This document shows positions 25,655 through 36,799 of a stretch of 64,000 nt of DNA, piece after piece. The position numbers and the translations under genes were made by a program. The notes under the pieces were generated by a model. The model searched no databases, had not been told where the DNA came from, and saw only the letters and a program-made list of their open reading frames with translations. Every line of letters starts with the position of its first letter. The first letter of the stretch is position 1. The stretch comes from Ancylostoma caninum (lineage: Eukaryota > Nematoda > Chromadorea > Rhabditida > Ancylostomatidae), in NCBI GenBank assembly GCA_037903475.1, contig JBAJFG010000030.1, positions 558,001 through 622,000 on the forward strand, read 5' to 3'.

Positions 25655-27170
25655 TCGTCGAAGGTATCTTCATCTTTATCTTTATTGGACATGTAATAAA
25701 ATTACATGTGAAAAAGTAAAACAACAAACGAACAGAAAAAAAACAGCTACCTATAAGAATTCCTTAACACGTTTTCTGAACATGCTGATTTTCTCAACAA
25801 ACGCATTAGCACGTAAAATATGATTAAAAATGGAGCAAATCCTATTGCTGAAAAACTTCAACCTAAGCTGAGACCTAGCTGTAATGGTTGAAATCCTAAA
25901 TGAAGCTCCTCTCGTTCTGGTTTGGATTATGCGGAAAAATTCTGATGGTTCAAGTTTAACTAGGCCTTTAAGTAATTTGTATGCCATAACTAAGTCATTC
26001 CTTTTTCTTCTCCACTCCAAGGTCCTTAGACCAAAGATCTTGTTCCGCTCAGTACCGCTGGGTATTTCGGAGTATGTCAGTTGTGATGACCGAAGCATAA
26101 GCTTCCTAGTGAAGCTATTCTGAATCCCTTCAAAAGCGTAAATATCCTTCTTTTTAAACGGGTAAAAAACAGTAGTACCGCTTTCTAGGATTGGTCGCAC
26201 GTAAGTTTTATAGGCTCTGAGCAAAACTTTGGAATCCCTGGAGCGTAAAGCTTTGAAGAGGTTGAACGTTCGATTATGTCCCTTTGCTACCAGTAATTTA
26301 AAATGTGGAGTAAAACTGAGGTGGCGATCATAGAGAAAGCCAAGATCCCGAACTTCTGAGACAACATCCAGCCTAATGCCGTCAAGTAAGTATTCCGGAT
26401 TCCGTGATTCTTTACCAATGCACATGACATGGGTTTTGTGAGACGATATAGGTAGCCCATTGTTCCTTGACCACTCAGAGATTTTGTTTATAGCTAATTG
26501 AAGGTTATGATCGCACGAGTCACCTTTGACAGATCGGTATATTTTAATATCATCGGCGAACATATTGCACGTGACAGCTAAGGAGGAGAGAGCGGTAGGC
26601 AAGTCAGCAGTAAATATATTGAACAATTTTGGTGAGAGTACTCCGCCCTGGGGCACGCCACTCGAAACGTTTCGAACTGTTGAGAGTGATTCTCCAACAA
26701 CAACTTGAAAGGTTCTGTTATTAATGAATTCAGCTAACCAGTTCTTAGCTAGAGGGTGAACTCCAATGTGACCCAGTTTTTGAATTAATAGGTTATGAGG
26801 CACTTTATCAAATGCTTTATGAAAGTCAAAATAAACTACATCTAGATTACCACCAGCATCGTACACTGAGGTCCAGTCATTGAGTGATTTAAGTAATGAG
26901 GTTTCGGTAGACCTACCCGGACAGAAGCCGTGCTGACAATTTGGAATAATGTTGTGCGCATTAAGATGATTAACGAGGTATTTTTTGAGAATTTTCTCGA
27001 ACACACGGGCGAATATCGAGGTTAGACTGATGGGTCTGTAATTTTGAGGATCCGAAAGAGGTTTTTTTTTGGCAGAGGGAGCACAATGGAATGTTTCCAT
27101 CTTTTTGGAACCTCACCCCGCATTAGGGTGAGGTTGAAAAGAAAAGAATGGTCTACTTTCGCAAATATCC
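25655..27170 (-). mobile_element. CR1-like non-LTR retroelement, reverse transcriptase region
   Basis: The open frame ending at 25,751 encodes about 450 aa of a CR1/jockey-type reverse transcriptase. In order: NYRPISLTSIFARVFEKIL, QHGFCPGRSTETSLL, YFDFHKAFDKV (first catalytic Asp), SGVPQGGVLSP, the intact FADD motif in MFADDIKIY, and the thumb-side KAYKTYVRPILESG. Upstream homology continues in another frame across a run of nine A's (minus strand; 27,062-27,070) as RGEVPKRWKHSIVLPLP and FAKVDHSFLFNLTL, so a one-base slip breaks the frame. The endonuclease domain is missing (5' truncation). The 3' end has an ATAAAG-type tail near 25,663-25,685. With catalytic residues intact, it is a relatively young truncated copy. 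Confidence 0.9.
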
Positions 27171-27174
27171 GGGT

Positions 27175-29060
27175 GGATCTGCAGATTGAGCAGCACCTCA
27201 GAATCAGTGTTAAGTGTACCTGAAGTTCTCTTGAACGACCAGTACAGTTGCCACAACACTAGGGGAGAGATAATACGGATTCTCTCGCGGCTCAACGCTC
27301 TTCTCACTTTCCTGTCATTGTTTGCCAAAACTGTCGATAGAACTGAAAATTATATGCGGATTGGCATCATCTATCACATCCTCATGACAAGAGGGGGCGA
27401 AGAGCAGAATAAGCTAAACCCTCCAACGATATGGCTGATTTGCAGAGAGATTTTAGCTAAGCAAGGTCGAGATAGCTTTTTATTTTACCTCACAATATTC
27501 AGCCGTGATAGGAACTCACACATGCACATCAACAGATTGTTAGAGAGATTTTTGAGCTCCCTGTTACACAGATAGCTTTGTTCTGAATTTGTAAAATTCT
27601 GCATTGCTTGACCCGAGAATTGGTCGCATACGTTTTCTTCAATTCCTGGAGGACAGGAGGATACCCACACATTGGGTCTTGAACATCCTATCACACCTGT
27701 GGTTTTGTTCTTGATTAGCTACATCTTGAGCGGACATCCTGCTCTATCAATCTCGCCATTTTGTCCAACGAGCATACACGTAATAGATGAACAGCCCACT
27801 CTATAATAGCCACTTCAGCGGTCATATCCGGGCGCAATGACAAACTTTTTGTTCGTTTATGGAAAACTGGACGGTAGCGACAACTTCAAACGCAGTGGCT
27901 AATTGAGCGCGATGGTTGAAACTAGTCGAACCATTCCTGGTTTTCTAAGAGAAAATTGTTTGGTGGTGGGAGTGCTTCATGTCGCAAAAACCATACAAAG
28001 TCGACTGGAATCTTCAACATGGATTTCAACTGATGGTCTATTGTTTTCATATGTATTCCAATTATTATAGAATGAATAGTTTCATTGACTCATCGCTTCG
28101 TTCAACTTTTATACCAGATTGTTAATTGCCTATTTTTCTTACTTAGTGCTAATTGCTTTTTGAAAGCAGCATAGTTATGCAGTCAGAATTAATCCTTTTT
28201 CAAAGATTATTTTTGATGCATCAATAAATTTAACAGCTCTGCTATCCAAACTCAAAAAAATAGGAAGATCGTGAAACTGGACTAGACACTGCCGATAGAT
28301 GCAATAAATCTGCTGCTCTAGTGGTGAACAGTTAAAAAAACTTCCATGGTCCTGAAAAACGACATCCTGGAATGTCCTGCAACTAAGGCAGTACTGAGAA
28401 AGCAACGATAGAGTGCACCAGTAGTTCACACGGAAATATTTGCCTTCTGTTCAACAAACGCAGCGATCCACTTTTTCCAGCATTCATCAGACTTTGACGA
28501 CTTTCTGTCTGAAATGGGATGGGATCCGATATGTCAATAGACTCGTTGGATCAGTCGCTGCACGAAATACCATCGTCTTTTCCCATTCAATTGAACGCTT
28601 AGGTCGTCATGACCCATTGAAATGTGCACGGTTATTCGTATTCCATGTCATTAACATTTGTCAACTTTGGATCAAAAACACATGTAATCAACCAGTTACT
28701 TTTGCATGAGTCTCACTTGCGGGTTATACCTTTAGGTAACCTCGTTTATGTTGCTGACTACGACCCACGTAAGGAGATAAACAAATATACTTCTCTTTCC
28801 TCTTATTCTCTTAGCAAAGTCGGCGTAACTGGGAGAAAAGTGGATATTCAAGCCACTTCGGTGTGTTTCATCACGAAAGGGGAGGGGAGGGGGGAGAGAT
28901 AGAAAAGGAAGAAGGGAGGTACCACAAAATTCATGGATAATATACAGAGTGACAGAAAACATGTTATGCGTAATCTTTAACGCAGGGTGACAATAAAGTA
29001 CTTGGCCAAACTTTTCAAGCCATAGAAACGCCCGTAGCTGGGACAAAAGGACCAAAATCT
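27175..29060. other. no gene recognised
   Basis: No supported exon chain. The minus-strand open frame at 28,175-28,429 and the plus-strand one at 28,440-28,709 show no family match. The missing first exon of the CAP gene (signal peptide) may lie here, but I could not identify it. Confidence 0.35.
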
Positions 29061-29063
29061 TAC

Positions 29064-29318
29064 TTGAGTTGCTGAGTTAAATGTATGAGCTTCAAAAACC
29101 ACTAGTTTGTTTCTGAGCAACCTTTCAACCTTTCCGATACAGGCCTCGAAACGTATATAATCATGCTCAGCTTCACATCGAGAGCATAAATTTTTGCATG
29201 CTTTGCGTAAACACTGATTGTATTCTCTGTTTTCACCTTCTTTCAATGCCTTAGTCCAACAAGGTCTTCCCGTTCCTGCTTCACCTTGATTTTTAGGCCC
29301 ATATTTCGTCATTCCTTG
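29064..29318 (-). CDS. possible single exon, cysteine-containing unknown protein
   Basis: A 255-nt open segment on the minus strand is bounded by an ATTCAG acceptor and a CAA|GTAAGA donor, and is phase 0 at both ends (85 codons). It encodes a hydrophilic segment with clustered cysteines (QCLRKACKNLCSRCEAEH, then EACIGK). I do not recognise the family. It lies just upstream of, and divergent from, the first visible CAP exon. No flanking exons could be joined with confidence, so it may be a chance frame. Confidence 0.25.
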
Positions 29319-29442
29319 CTGAATATCGATGACCGGATGGCTGCGGGCAGAAATCTTCTGGACTATTTTGGTTGATGTGGATTAGAACTTTACAGAACCA
29401 GTTTCTAAGAGAAAAGTGTCTCAAAGCGAAGTGCTTTTGCAG

Positions 29443-32400
29443 GTATTACGAGTGTCCTTGGCAAGAGAAGATTTGTGTCCCGTGGAAAACCCCGTCTCAA
29501 ATGCTCGCAGAAATCTGATGGTGTACGACCACAACGTGTACAGAGTTAGGGTAGCTCAAGGCGTGGCAATCAATAACCGCAGTTATCCACTGCCAAGAGG
29601 AAGCAACATATACAACGTGGTTAGTGAATACTTCTGTCAACATTCACCTCCATATGATATTTTGCTCAGAAAGACTTTTAAGGAATGGAGCTGCTATTTG
29701 GAAATACTAGCTTCGTTTGCAGTTCGGGAATGCCCAACTAAAATGATGGCTAATAGCCTCTACGCTTTAAATTATGAACAGTATATTCCTGCAATAACTA
29801 CCAGCAAGTTTCCACTACAGACATTTTCCATTTTTCAGCATCGAAAGTACCGACGATTATGACTTGGAAAATCCATATCATCTAGCACTGAAAAAATGGG
29901 TTTATGCGGTGAGAAGCAATTCCTTCTCAAACAACGCTACATTTGAGGGAAGCATCGAGTTATTACCATTTGCAAACGTAAGTTCACTCTCATGGGTTTT
30001 CATTTCCAGAATCAGAAAACTGGAGTCTTATTATAGTGCATCTGCTATTGTTACTATAAATAAGACATCGCTCACATGTCGGAATGTGACAAAATTTGAA
30101 GCAACCGTCATGTGTCCATTTATTTTCGACGCAACGCTAAGAATTGTGCACCACGCTGTGGTATTATGGACACAAATCATAGGTTCATAGGTTACCACAC
30201 AAATAAAGGGAGTTCTTGCTGTTTTGCCCTCGCCCGAGTTTATGGGCAAACTCCAAAGGATTGGACGGTTTTGAATCGAGTGCCATGCATGTCTCTGAGG
30301 TTTTTTCGCATGAGCAACATTACTGAGAAAAGGAAAGCAAGCTGCTCGACAGTGAGCTTAATTTGCAACCTCGGACATTCAGGCGTTTGGAGCGCCGATC
30401 CACACCGTTTCTCGCGGCATGACAGCCGCGGGACAAACGCAAAAGTGGGCGGATTTCGCGCGCCTATTCCGCCGTTAGTCGCGCCTTATCCTGCATTTGA
30501 CCTGCTGTGATCCTGCTGCGGGAATAAAAGGACTAAGGCAGGTCATGTTCTATTGCAACCGGTGACTACAAAAATAGTTCAAAAATGATTTCGTCGGGCA
30601 TGTATGTGCTCCCTGCAACAGCGTCGACGAGCCGGACATCTGCGACGAGATGGATTTTCCCGTCCGCGCCGCATCGGCACGCAACCGCATCTTGTCTGGC
30701 CAAATTGTACACTGGGCCACGGTTTCAACCGGCCCTCAGTTGGCCAGACAAGTCCCGTAGGGCTCGTCTAGTCTTCGCCATAGCGGAGACAAGACTAAGC
30801 TTTCACAGCCGTCTGCCGGCTTATATACACTCGGGTGCCACGTGGCAATGGAGAAAAAAAACAGGGCGCAGGTTAACCTGCATATCCCATGCCTCATGCG
30901 CGCTCACAGCAGGTTTTCCTGCTCCTTCCGCACCTTCAGCAAATATTCCTGCTCCACCCGCGACTACCTGCTGGAAGCCTGCATCGGCCAAAAGCGGGCG
31001 AGTTCACCGGCGCGCCAAACGCTCGAACGTCCGAAGTATTTACAGAGCCACCGCTTATTTTTCGGAACGGCAATATGTGCGAACATTTGGTCAACTTACT
31101 CTTTCATTTGTCAGATGAAAGAGTGAATAACGCATGCAGCGGCTAAAAATTAGCCCATATTCATGTTTCTTAAATTATAATGCCAACACTTTTACAGATG
31201 GTTCGTGCAAATACTACTCATATTGGCTGCTCACAAAGAAGATGTGGCAAGACTGCTGCTGTCGCGTGTTTCTACGACTCACCGTAAGTGTTTCTGCACT
31301 TTGCCGCACTGAGAACCTTTGAAAGTAGCACCATCTTTTTTTTACGTGGTCTTTATCCGCCTGCTAATTTGTTGATGAACTCAGCTACGATGCACATGCG
31401 GGGGAGATTAGGGCACCAAAAATGTTGGCCGACATCAAGATACGTGAGCATTGTAGGTCACCCAATCAGTATTGGATGAAGGGAACCTTCTTTTTTGAGA
31501 ACATCATGGCAGATTTCTTATTCTTATTTTATTATATTTCGACCAGTGATTCCTCAAAATTAAATTGTAAGTTTATGACTGCCTCCTGTATCGAGGTAGT
31601 TTACTTTTAGAATTAATTTGCTTGATCTTGTTCTTGAGAATTCAACCATCTCTGGTCTCTTCTTGCGGGATCCTTTTTTTGTGGACGTCCTATCTCGAGC
31701 ACCCTTCGCGACCGCAACTGCTATGGGCAATATATCTGTTGGAGCTTGTAACTACCATACATGAGCGAGTAAAGTGGTCCTCAGTAATTGTAAGACGATG
31801 GAAACAGGAAACGAGTAGAGGTGATAAGCGATGAGAAACGAACTTTTGCCCCTTCCCCCCCCCCCCCCTTTCAAATCATAATCAGTAGTTTCATGCACGC
31901 ACGTGGTACAAAATTCTTTTACGGTGGCAGCCTAGCGTCAATTTTTTTTTCATCAAATGCTTATTTCAGAGATATCACAAAAGGTGAAGCGATTTACAAA
32001 ACCGGTCCTGGATGCGGCACCGCTGATGACTGTACATCTCATCCTGGATCATATTGTGATGCAGGAAGTGGTCTCTGTGTTGCACCAGAGAATATAGTAT
32101 CGCGAAAAACAAAAGAAACACACGAAGCTCCTCCATCTGTTGTAGCTGCAAGTGTTCCCGTTTCGACTACAAAACAAAGAATGGGAACAGATATCTCAAA
32201 TAAGGCCAATTCATTGGAGGAAAATATCGCAGGAAAATCTCAGAACAGCACTAGACGAAACTCACCAGACCTCGAAGCCTCTAACACCAACTATGCACGC
32301 AACGAAACTCAAACAAACTATGGCACTCCTGATCTCGAAGTTGTTCAGCAATTATCGGGTAAGAAAGTCGTCAGATATTTGGTGAATGTAAATATAATAT

Positions 32401-35400
32401 TTATATACGAATTTTGCTTGAACTTTGAAGAAGTATGTACACATGAAAATGTACGAAATTAACTCCTTAGAATACAATATCAGATTATGTACTACCTGCA
32501 AAGTGCTGTCCAATGCCACTTCAAGAGTTTTCAAAAAGAAATTATCCAAAATTAATGTACTTGATGTTCTAAATATTGGAGATGTTTAGGCTGTGACAGT
32601 GTTCACCTTTACGAGTCTCTTCTTCGTTATCTGCTTTCGCTGCCCAGGGATAGAATATTTTCCTTTTTCTCATGTTACTTTTTGTTTTCTTTCTGTTTTG
32701 TTTTGTTTTGTTTGTGTATTTTCTAACTAGGTCCAACGTTATGGCACTTCTAACTGTAACAGCATGGCTCGGCTTGGTTGCTTTTTCTCGTTTCTCCTAA
32801 CTCACTCGTTCGCTCTTTGCTGTGGTACCTCTCTATTCATCATTCGACCTGTTTCTATGATGCGATGTGCTACTAATATTAGAAATAGATCTAACATTTG
32901 GATGTGGTGAATGTGGAACCATTCTTTTGCAGAGCGCAAATCACGAATTTCCTAACTCTAACACCTTCCTCCCTTGTTTTTATTTGCAACGTGGGTAGGG
33001 GTTAAGAGCCGGCGAGCATCCCGCTGAGCTTACGCTGGGGGTTCGTACCAGATCAAAGAGTCGCTTGCACGTCCGGCCCTGAATGGCTAGTCCAGTTGCG
33101 TTCTCGGTGCGTGATTATCTCTAAGGTCTTATGCCTTCCCAGCGTTTGCACCGTTTGCAGCCCTATAATTACTTACAGTTGCTTTTTCCCTGTAAAGCTT
33201 AAATACACCACCGCAACTGATAACTCAGAACCAGTTTGGCTCTGAGCTGTAAGCATTCAGTACTGGTACCACCAAAGATGTTTATGAGAGAAAAAGTACA
33301 CCTCACTGGTTCAACACAATGAATTAGTCAGTCTTGCAACCAAGTCAAGTCCTAGTTCATCATCTTTTTCTTTGTGCTTAGTCCGTCACAAGTTGCTCTA
33401 ACAATTTGCTTTAAGGTTCATCGACATTTTCATTTCCTGGCAATATCTGTAATGGTCGGCACACCATTTTTGGTGTAAAGAATAAATAAATAAATGAATA
33501 TCGCGAAAATCAAATGGAACGATATCTTCAAAACCTCAGCCTTGTGTTGCAGGTGGCAACAAACAATGTCCAGAAAGCGCAGCCATGTCAGACGAGCTCA
33601 GAGACAAAATTCTATCTGAACACAACATGCGCAGGTTTCTATACCATGTTTTTGCCAGAAGGAGCTAATCAAAATTGAAAATGTTCAGATCATTACTCGC
33701 TAGAGGCTTCGTTGTCAGAGGGAATGGTAAACCTCTACCAGCCGCAGGAAATATGATAAAATTAGTGAGTAATAAATCTTTTAAGTGGGGAAACTTCCTG
33801 GGCTCAGCTATTTCTTATTTCTCTTATCGCCACATTTTTTTGAGAAAAAAAATACGTGCACGAATTTCGAAATATCTGCTCATGGAGCTTAGCTGCGTTT
33901 TTTTTCCTCAAATTTTCTTCCACTGGTCCATGGTAAGCCATTCAGCGTGACATGGCCCCTGCTTTTTTTAGAAGTACAGCTGCGAGCTCGAGGCGTTTGC
34001 ATTTTCTTACGCGGCAAACTGTTTCTTCAATAGCTCAGATCCAGAAAATCGTCCTGATACAGGAGAAAATATTGCTGCAGTGCGAAACGCTACCACTTTC
34101 GAAGAAGCCTTAGAACAGGTATTTTTACTTTTTTTCACTGTAGATAGCACGACTTCTTGATCAGTGTACTTTACCATCCTTTACCATTGAAAAGGAAATG
34201 GTGAAGTCTCCCCAAGTTTTCTCAACTTTTCTTGTTGCTGGAGAAGGAGCAAGCACGGAGAAAGACCTCAGCTCCTCATTCCATCTTCTCTAGCACGACT
34301 TCCTCGAGTTCAGGCTGCTAGCACATGGTGGGAAACGCAAAAATCGATGAGAAAAAGTTTCTACAACGATTTGCTGGTGAGAACCTACAGACCTGACCAT
34401 CCGATTCAGCTCTTCACACAGGTTATCACGATATCTAGCCCAATTCTTCATAGCATAAACGCAATGACAGCCAACGTATTGCAGATGGCATGGGCAGATA
34501 CTCAGAACATCGGTTGTGCAGTTGTTAAATGTGGTGAAACATTCAACATTGTCTGCCGATACTTGCCGAGGTTAGCGAAAGCATCCCAGTGTCGAGAATA
34601 ATTATTGCTGACGATCACAGGGACCGCCAATCCTTATGTTTGCGTTGGTTGTTGGAGTTTTCGTTGAAATTGTTAGGCCATAAATACAGGCCCCTACTCA
34701 TGTTTAATGAAATAGGAAGTGGAGTATTATATACATGTGTGGAGAATGACATGGCGGCTGAGATCTGCAGTTGGCTGCAGTCTTTATGCGGCCGACCACT
34801 AGCAAACCTCAACTTTCCAGTACAACATTCAATGTACAAACATTACAGTAATAGATTTTTTGAGTGGAGATCTGGCCATTGAGCATGTCTGCGCCTTAGA
34901 AAAATTTGTGTATGGTGTGTCTCACCGGGGAACGTAGTTGCGAAGATATTAGAGAAGCAGAGAACGCGAGAAATAGTACCGTATTCGAAAAGACGGGCGA
35001 GAAATACAGACCATAGGCACAAGTACTCAACTATCGTCGTTTTTGAAACGGACTGTATTCTCAGGCACTTTCACCGGGTAGACCGACAGCAATTTTGAGG
35101 CAGGCCTACCACCTCGGCAGCGCGTCGGCTCCCTTTATGTAGCATGGTGTTTCTTTTATGGAGTGAAGGTTGTTTTAGAAATTGTTCCGTAGCAGCCCGA
35201 TTTCAAATTGTCAGCACCGTTAATAGCATGTTAAATCTGGAAGCAACCATGGCCGCAGAAAGTTTACGAAGACTCTTTTAGGAATTGAGGTAGCTATCCA
35301 TTTATCCCTTCTTGTAGGTGGTTAATGGTGGTGTTTCCAGAAGAAAAATTGTCAGTGACGAATGGTGTAGAACATATGACAGCTATAATTCTATTTTGAA

Positions 35401-36443
35401 CAATGAAAACATTAGTGCTAGATGTGCTGAAAAAGCTATATAATGAATGGTGAGGCCCGCGAGAAAGTCTGCTCCAGACTTTGAGGTTAAAATGTTGCAT
35501 CACCACCTGAAACACTTCTAGTAAGGAAGATCTTAGAGGCGAAAGAAATAAGGCGGTGGAAACCGGAGATCAATGACAAGGAGGAGCTTGTACAGGCTTT
35601 AAGATCTATTGCTTGATCGATTGTAGGAAAGCAAGAGGAACAGTGATAATTCGACGAAGGTCCGACTACAGTATCACGACCCTTAAATACCCACTGTGGT
35701 CCCGGGGCGAATTCATTATCCCTCTATGCCGGCGAGCTCGGTGTGTGAAAAATAGCCACTCCATTGTAATGCATATATTGTATGATTTTGTTAAGACAAG
35801 ATTACCGGTGTCTATGAGTGCCGCCGCGTTATGCAACAATATCTCTAGCCGTTCTAGCCCCCTTACGGAGCTTTGTTTAATAGATCTGAAGAAGGCGCTA
35901 AGCGCCGAAAGCTCATTAATAAAATCTTGGACGAAGATCTCAACCTGTGCTGAAACAGAGGGTTAGCTGTGTTGAAAAAGCTATATAACACATAAAGTAG
36001 GGTTCTCAAAGTGCATTGAACGGTTCAACGGGCAGGGGGTACTCATTACCGGGCAAGCCGAGGGACTACACCGGTCAAGCCACGTGCCCAACACCGGGCA
36101 GGCCGCGTAGGATGCTTCGTCCGTCCCGGTTTTTGATGGTGGCCAACCCAGTGAAAGTGCCTGAGTTATTGGAAATCCCAATAGTTGCCTAAGGAGAATA
36201 TTACTTTTCATACCTATCGCGACATAAAACATCTCAATTTTTATCCAAAATCATTTCAGTGGCGGTCACTACTATGCCACCGTCTACGAACCTGCATTGC
36301 CGTGTACGAAATGTCCATGGGGGCTGAAATGTGATTACAAGACAGGTCTGTGCGAAGAACCGGATTACGATGATGCCACTGAGAGCTGCTTTTCGTTTTG
36401 GATGGTCTTACTACTTGTATTTGGTGCCTACCTTTCCAGTTAG
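29443..36443 (+). CDS. two-domain CAP (ASP/VAL-type) secreted protein with hydrophobic C-terminus, 5' exon missing
   Basis: Exons: 29,443-29,619; 29,683-29,780; 29,839-29,977; 31,198-31,283; 31,970-32,358; 33,553-33,634; 33,689-33,764; 33,972-34,118; 34,314-34,421; 34,485-34,570; 36,260-36,443. All junctions are in phase and give 523 residues plus TAG. Residues about 12-205 form a first CAP domain (NARRNLMVYDHNVYRVRVAQ; EWSCYLEILASFAVREC; MVRANTTHIGCSQRRCG; hinge GPGCGTADDC...SGLCVAP). A Ser/Thr/Asn-rich linker of about 95 aa follows, then a second CAP domain (MSDELRDKILSEHNMRR; CELEAFAFSYAANC; TGENIAA; AASTWWETQ; LFTQMAWADT; IGCAVVKCG). The tail SCFSFWMVLLLVFGAYLSS is hydrophobic, so a GPI anchor or membrane anchor is likely instead of free secretion. 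The tetrad His before TQM is Leu in domain 2, and PFANM replaces HFTQM in domain 1. The signal-peptide exon was not found upstream. CAP proteins of strongylids are secreted or surface proteins tied to infection and host contact; the function here is inferred. Confidence 0.9.
30372..31033. mobile_element. GC-rich TIR element inside a CAP-gene intron
   Basis: The ends are inverted: CGGACATTCAGGCGTTTGG at 30,372 and the complement of CGGACGTTCGAGCGTTTGG ending near 31,033. The roughly 660-bp interior is clearly more GC-rich than its surroundings and contains hairpins (TTGTCTGGCCAA at 30,694 against TTGGCCAGACAAG at 30,743). No transposase is encoded; the long open frames here (30,585-31,118) are composition artefacts. 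It lies wholly in the intron 29,978-31,197. Confidence 0.65.
31853..31868 (+). repeat. poly-C run in CAP intron
   Basis: An uninterrupted run of C just upstream of the linker exon of the CAP gene; length may be unreliable in assemblies. Confidence 0.8.
33440..33500 (+). repeat. retroelement-like 3' tail (hairpin plus AATAAATA)
   Basis: CACACCATTTTTGGTGT forms a small hairpin, directly followed by AAGAATAAATAAATAAATG. This is the same layout as the CR1-like 3' ends at 3.2 kb and 54.7 kb. The upstream 33,000-33,440 sequence may be the body of a short element; its family is not recognised. Located in the CAP intron 32,359-33,552. Confidence 0.6.
35060..36165. mobile_element. probable TIR element inside the last CAP-gene intron
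   Basis: CTCAGGCACTTTCACCGGGT at 35,060-35,079 faces its near-complement at 36,145-36,165 (ACCCAGTGAAAGTGCCTGAG). Between them are two direct copies of a GAAAAAGCTATATAA word (about 35,433 and 35,975) and a PLE-like hairpin motif at 35,886-35,912. No transposase recognised. Confidence 0.5.
35886..35912 (+). other. hammerhead-like / Penelope-type hairpin motif
   Basis: CTGAAGA, a five-bp GC stem (GGCGC / GCGCC) with a TAA loop, then GAAA. This resembles the CUGANGA...GAAA core of hammerhead ribozymes carried by Penelope-like elements. There is one extra A before stem II, and I could not find a convincing stem III or cleavage site, so it is at best a relic. Confidence 0.35.
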
Positions 36444-36532
36444 ACTAGCAGAATTAGCGAACATATTCTGCACGGAGGTTCCCCTTCATTTCCGCAGAAG
36501 TTCCCTTTCGTTTTACTATGCTAATTTGATCC

Positions 36533-36794
36533 AGAATCTCTGGTAACGGTGAAGCACGAACGCAGCCCGAACGGCGTAATGGTTCGGTTAGAAACACTAG
36601 CAGCATCGGTTCCCAGTTGCTGTAATGATTGCTGCTCAAGCTGTAGGCCCTTTGGCAGCAATTGCTGAAAGACGGCTGCAATCAAGGCGAGGATGGCAGC
36701 AACTGGGAACCTGGGAACCGTTGCTTCTAGCGTTTCTAACCGAACCATTACGCCGTTCGGGCTGCGTTCGTGCCGCACAGTTATCAGAGATATT
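36533..36794. mobile_element. foldback element (long inverted repeat) downstream of the CAP gene
   Basis: A left arm of about 90 bp (36,533-36,622) and a right arm (36,697-36,794) are near-complements, sharing GCACGAACGCAGCCCGAACG and CGTAATGGTTCGGTTAGAAA. The loop of about 75 bp has no coding capacity. It begins about 90 bp after the CAP stop codon, possibly within its 3' UTR. Confidence 0.85.
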
Positions 36795-36799
36795 GCGAG

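Noticed and set aside
27186..27575. 129-residue plus-strand open frame
   Set aside because: Begins close to the 5' end of the antisense CR1-like element; no family resemblance.
30585..31118. 177-residue open frame on the plus strand
   Set aside because: Lies inside the GC-rich TIR element in a CAP intron; no family resemblance, with overlapping open frames in the other two plus-strand frames as expected from high GC.
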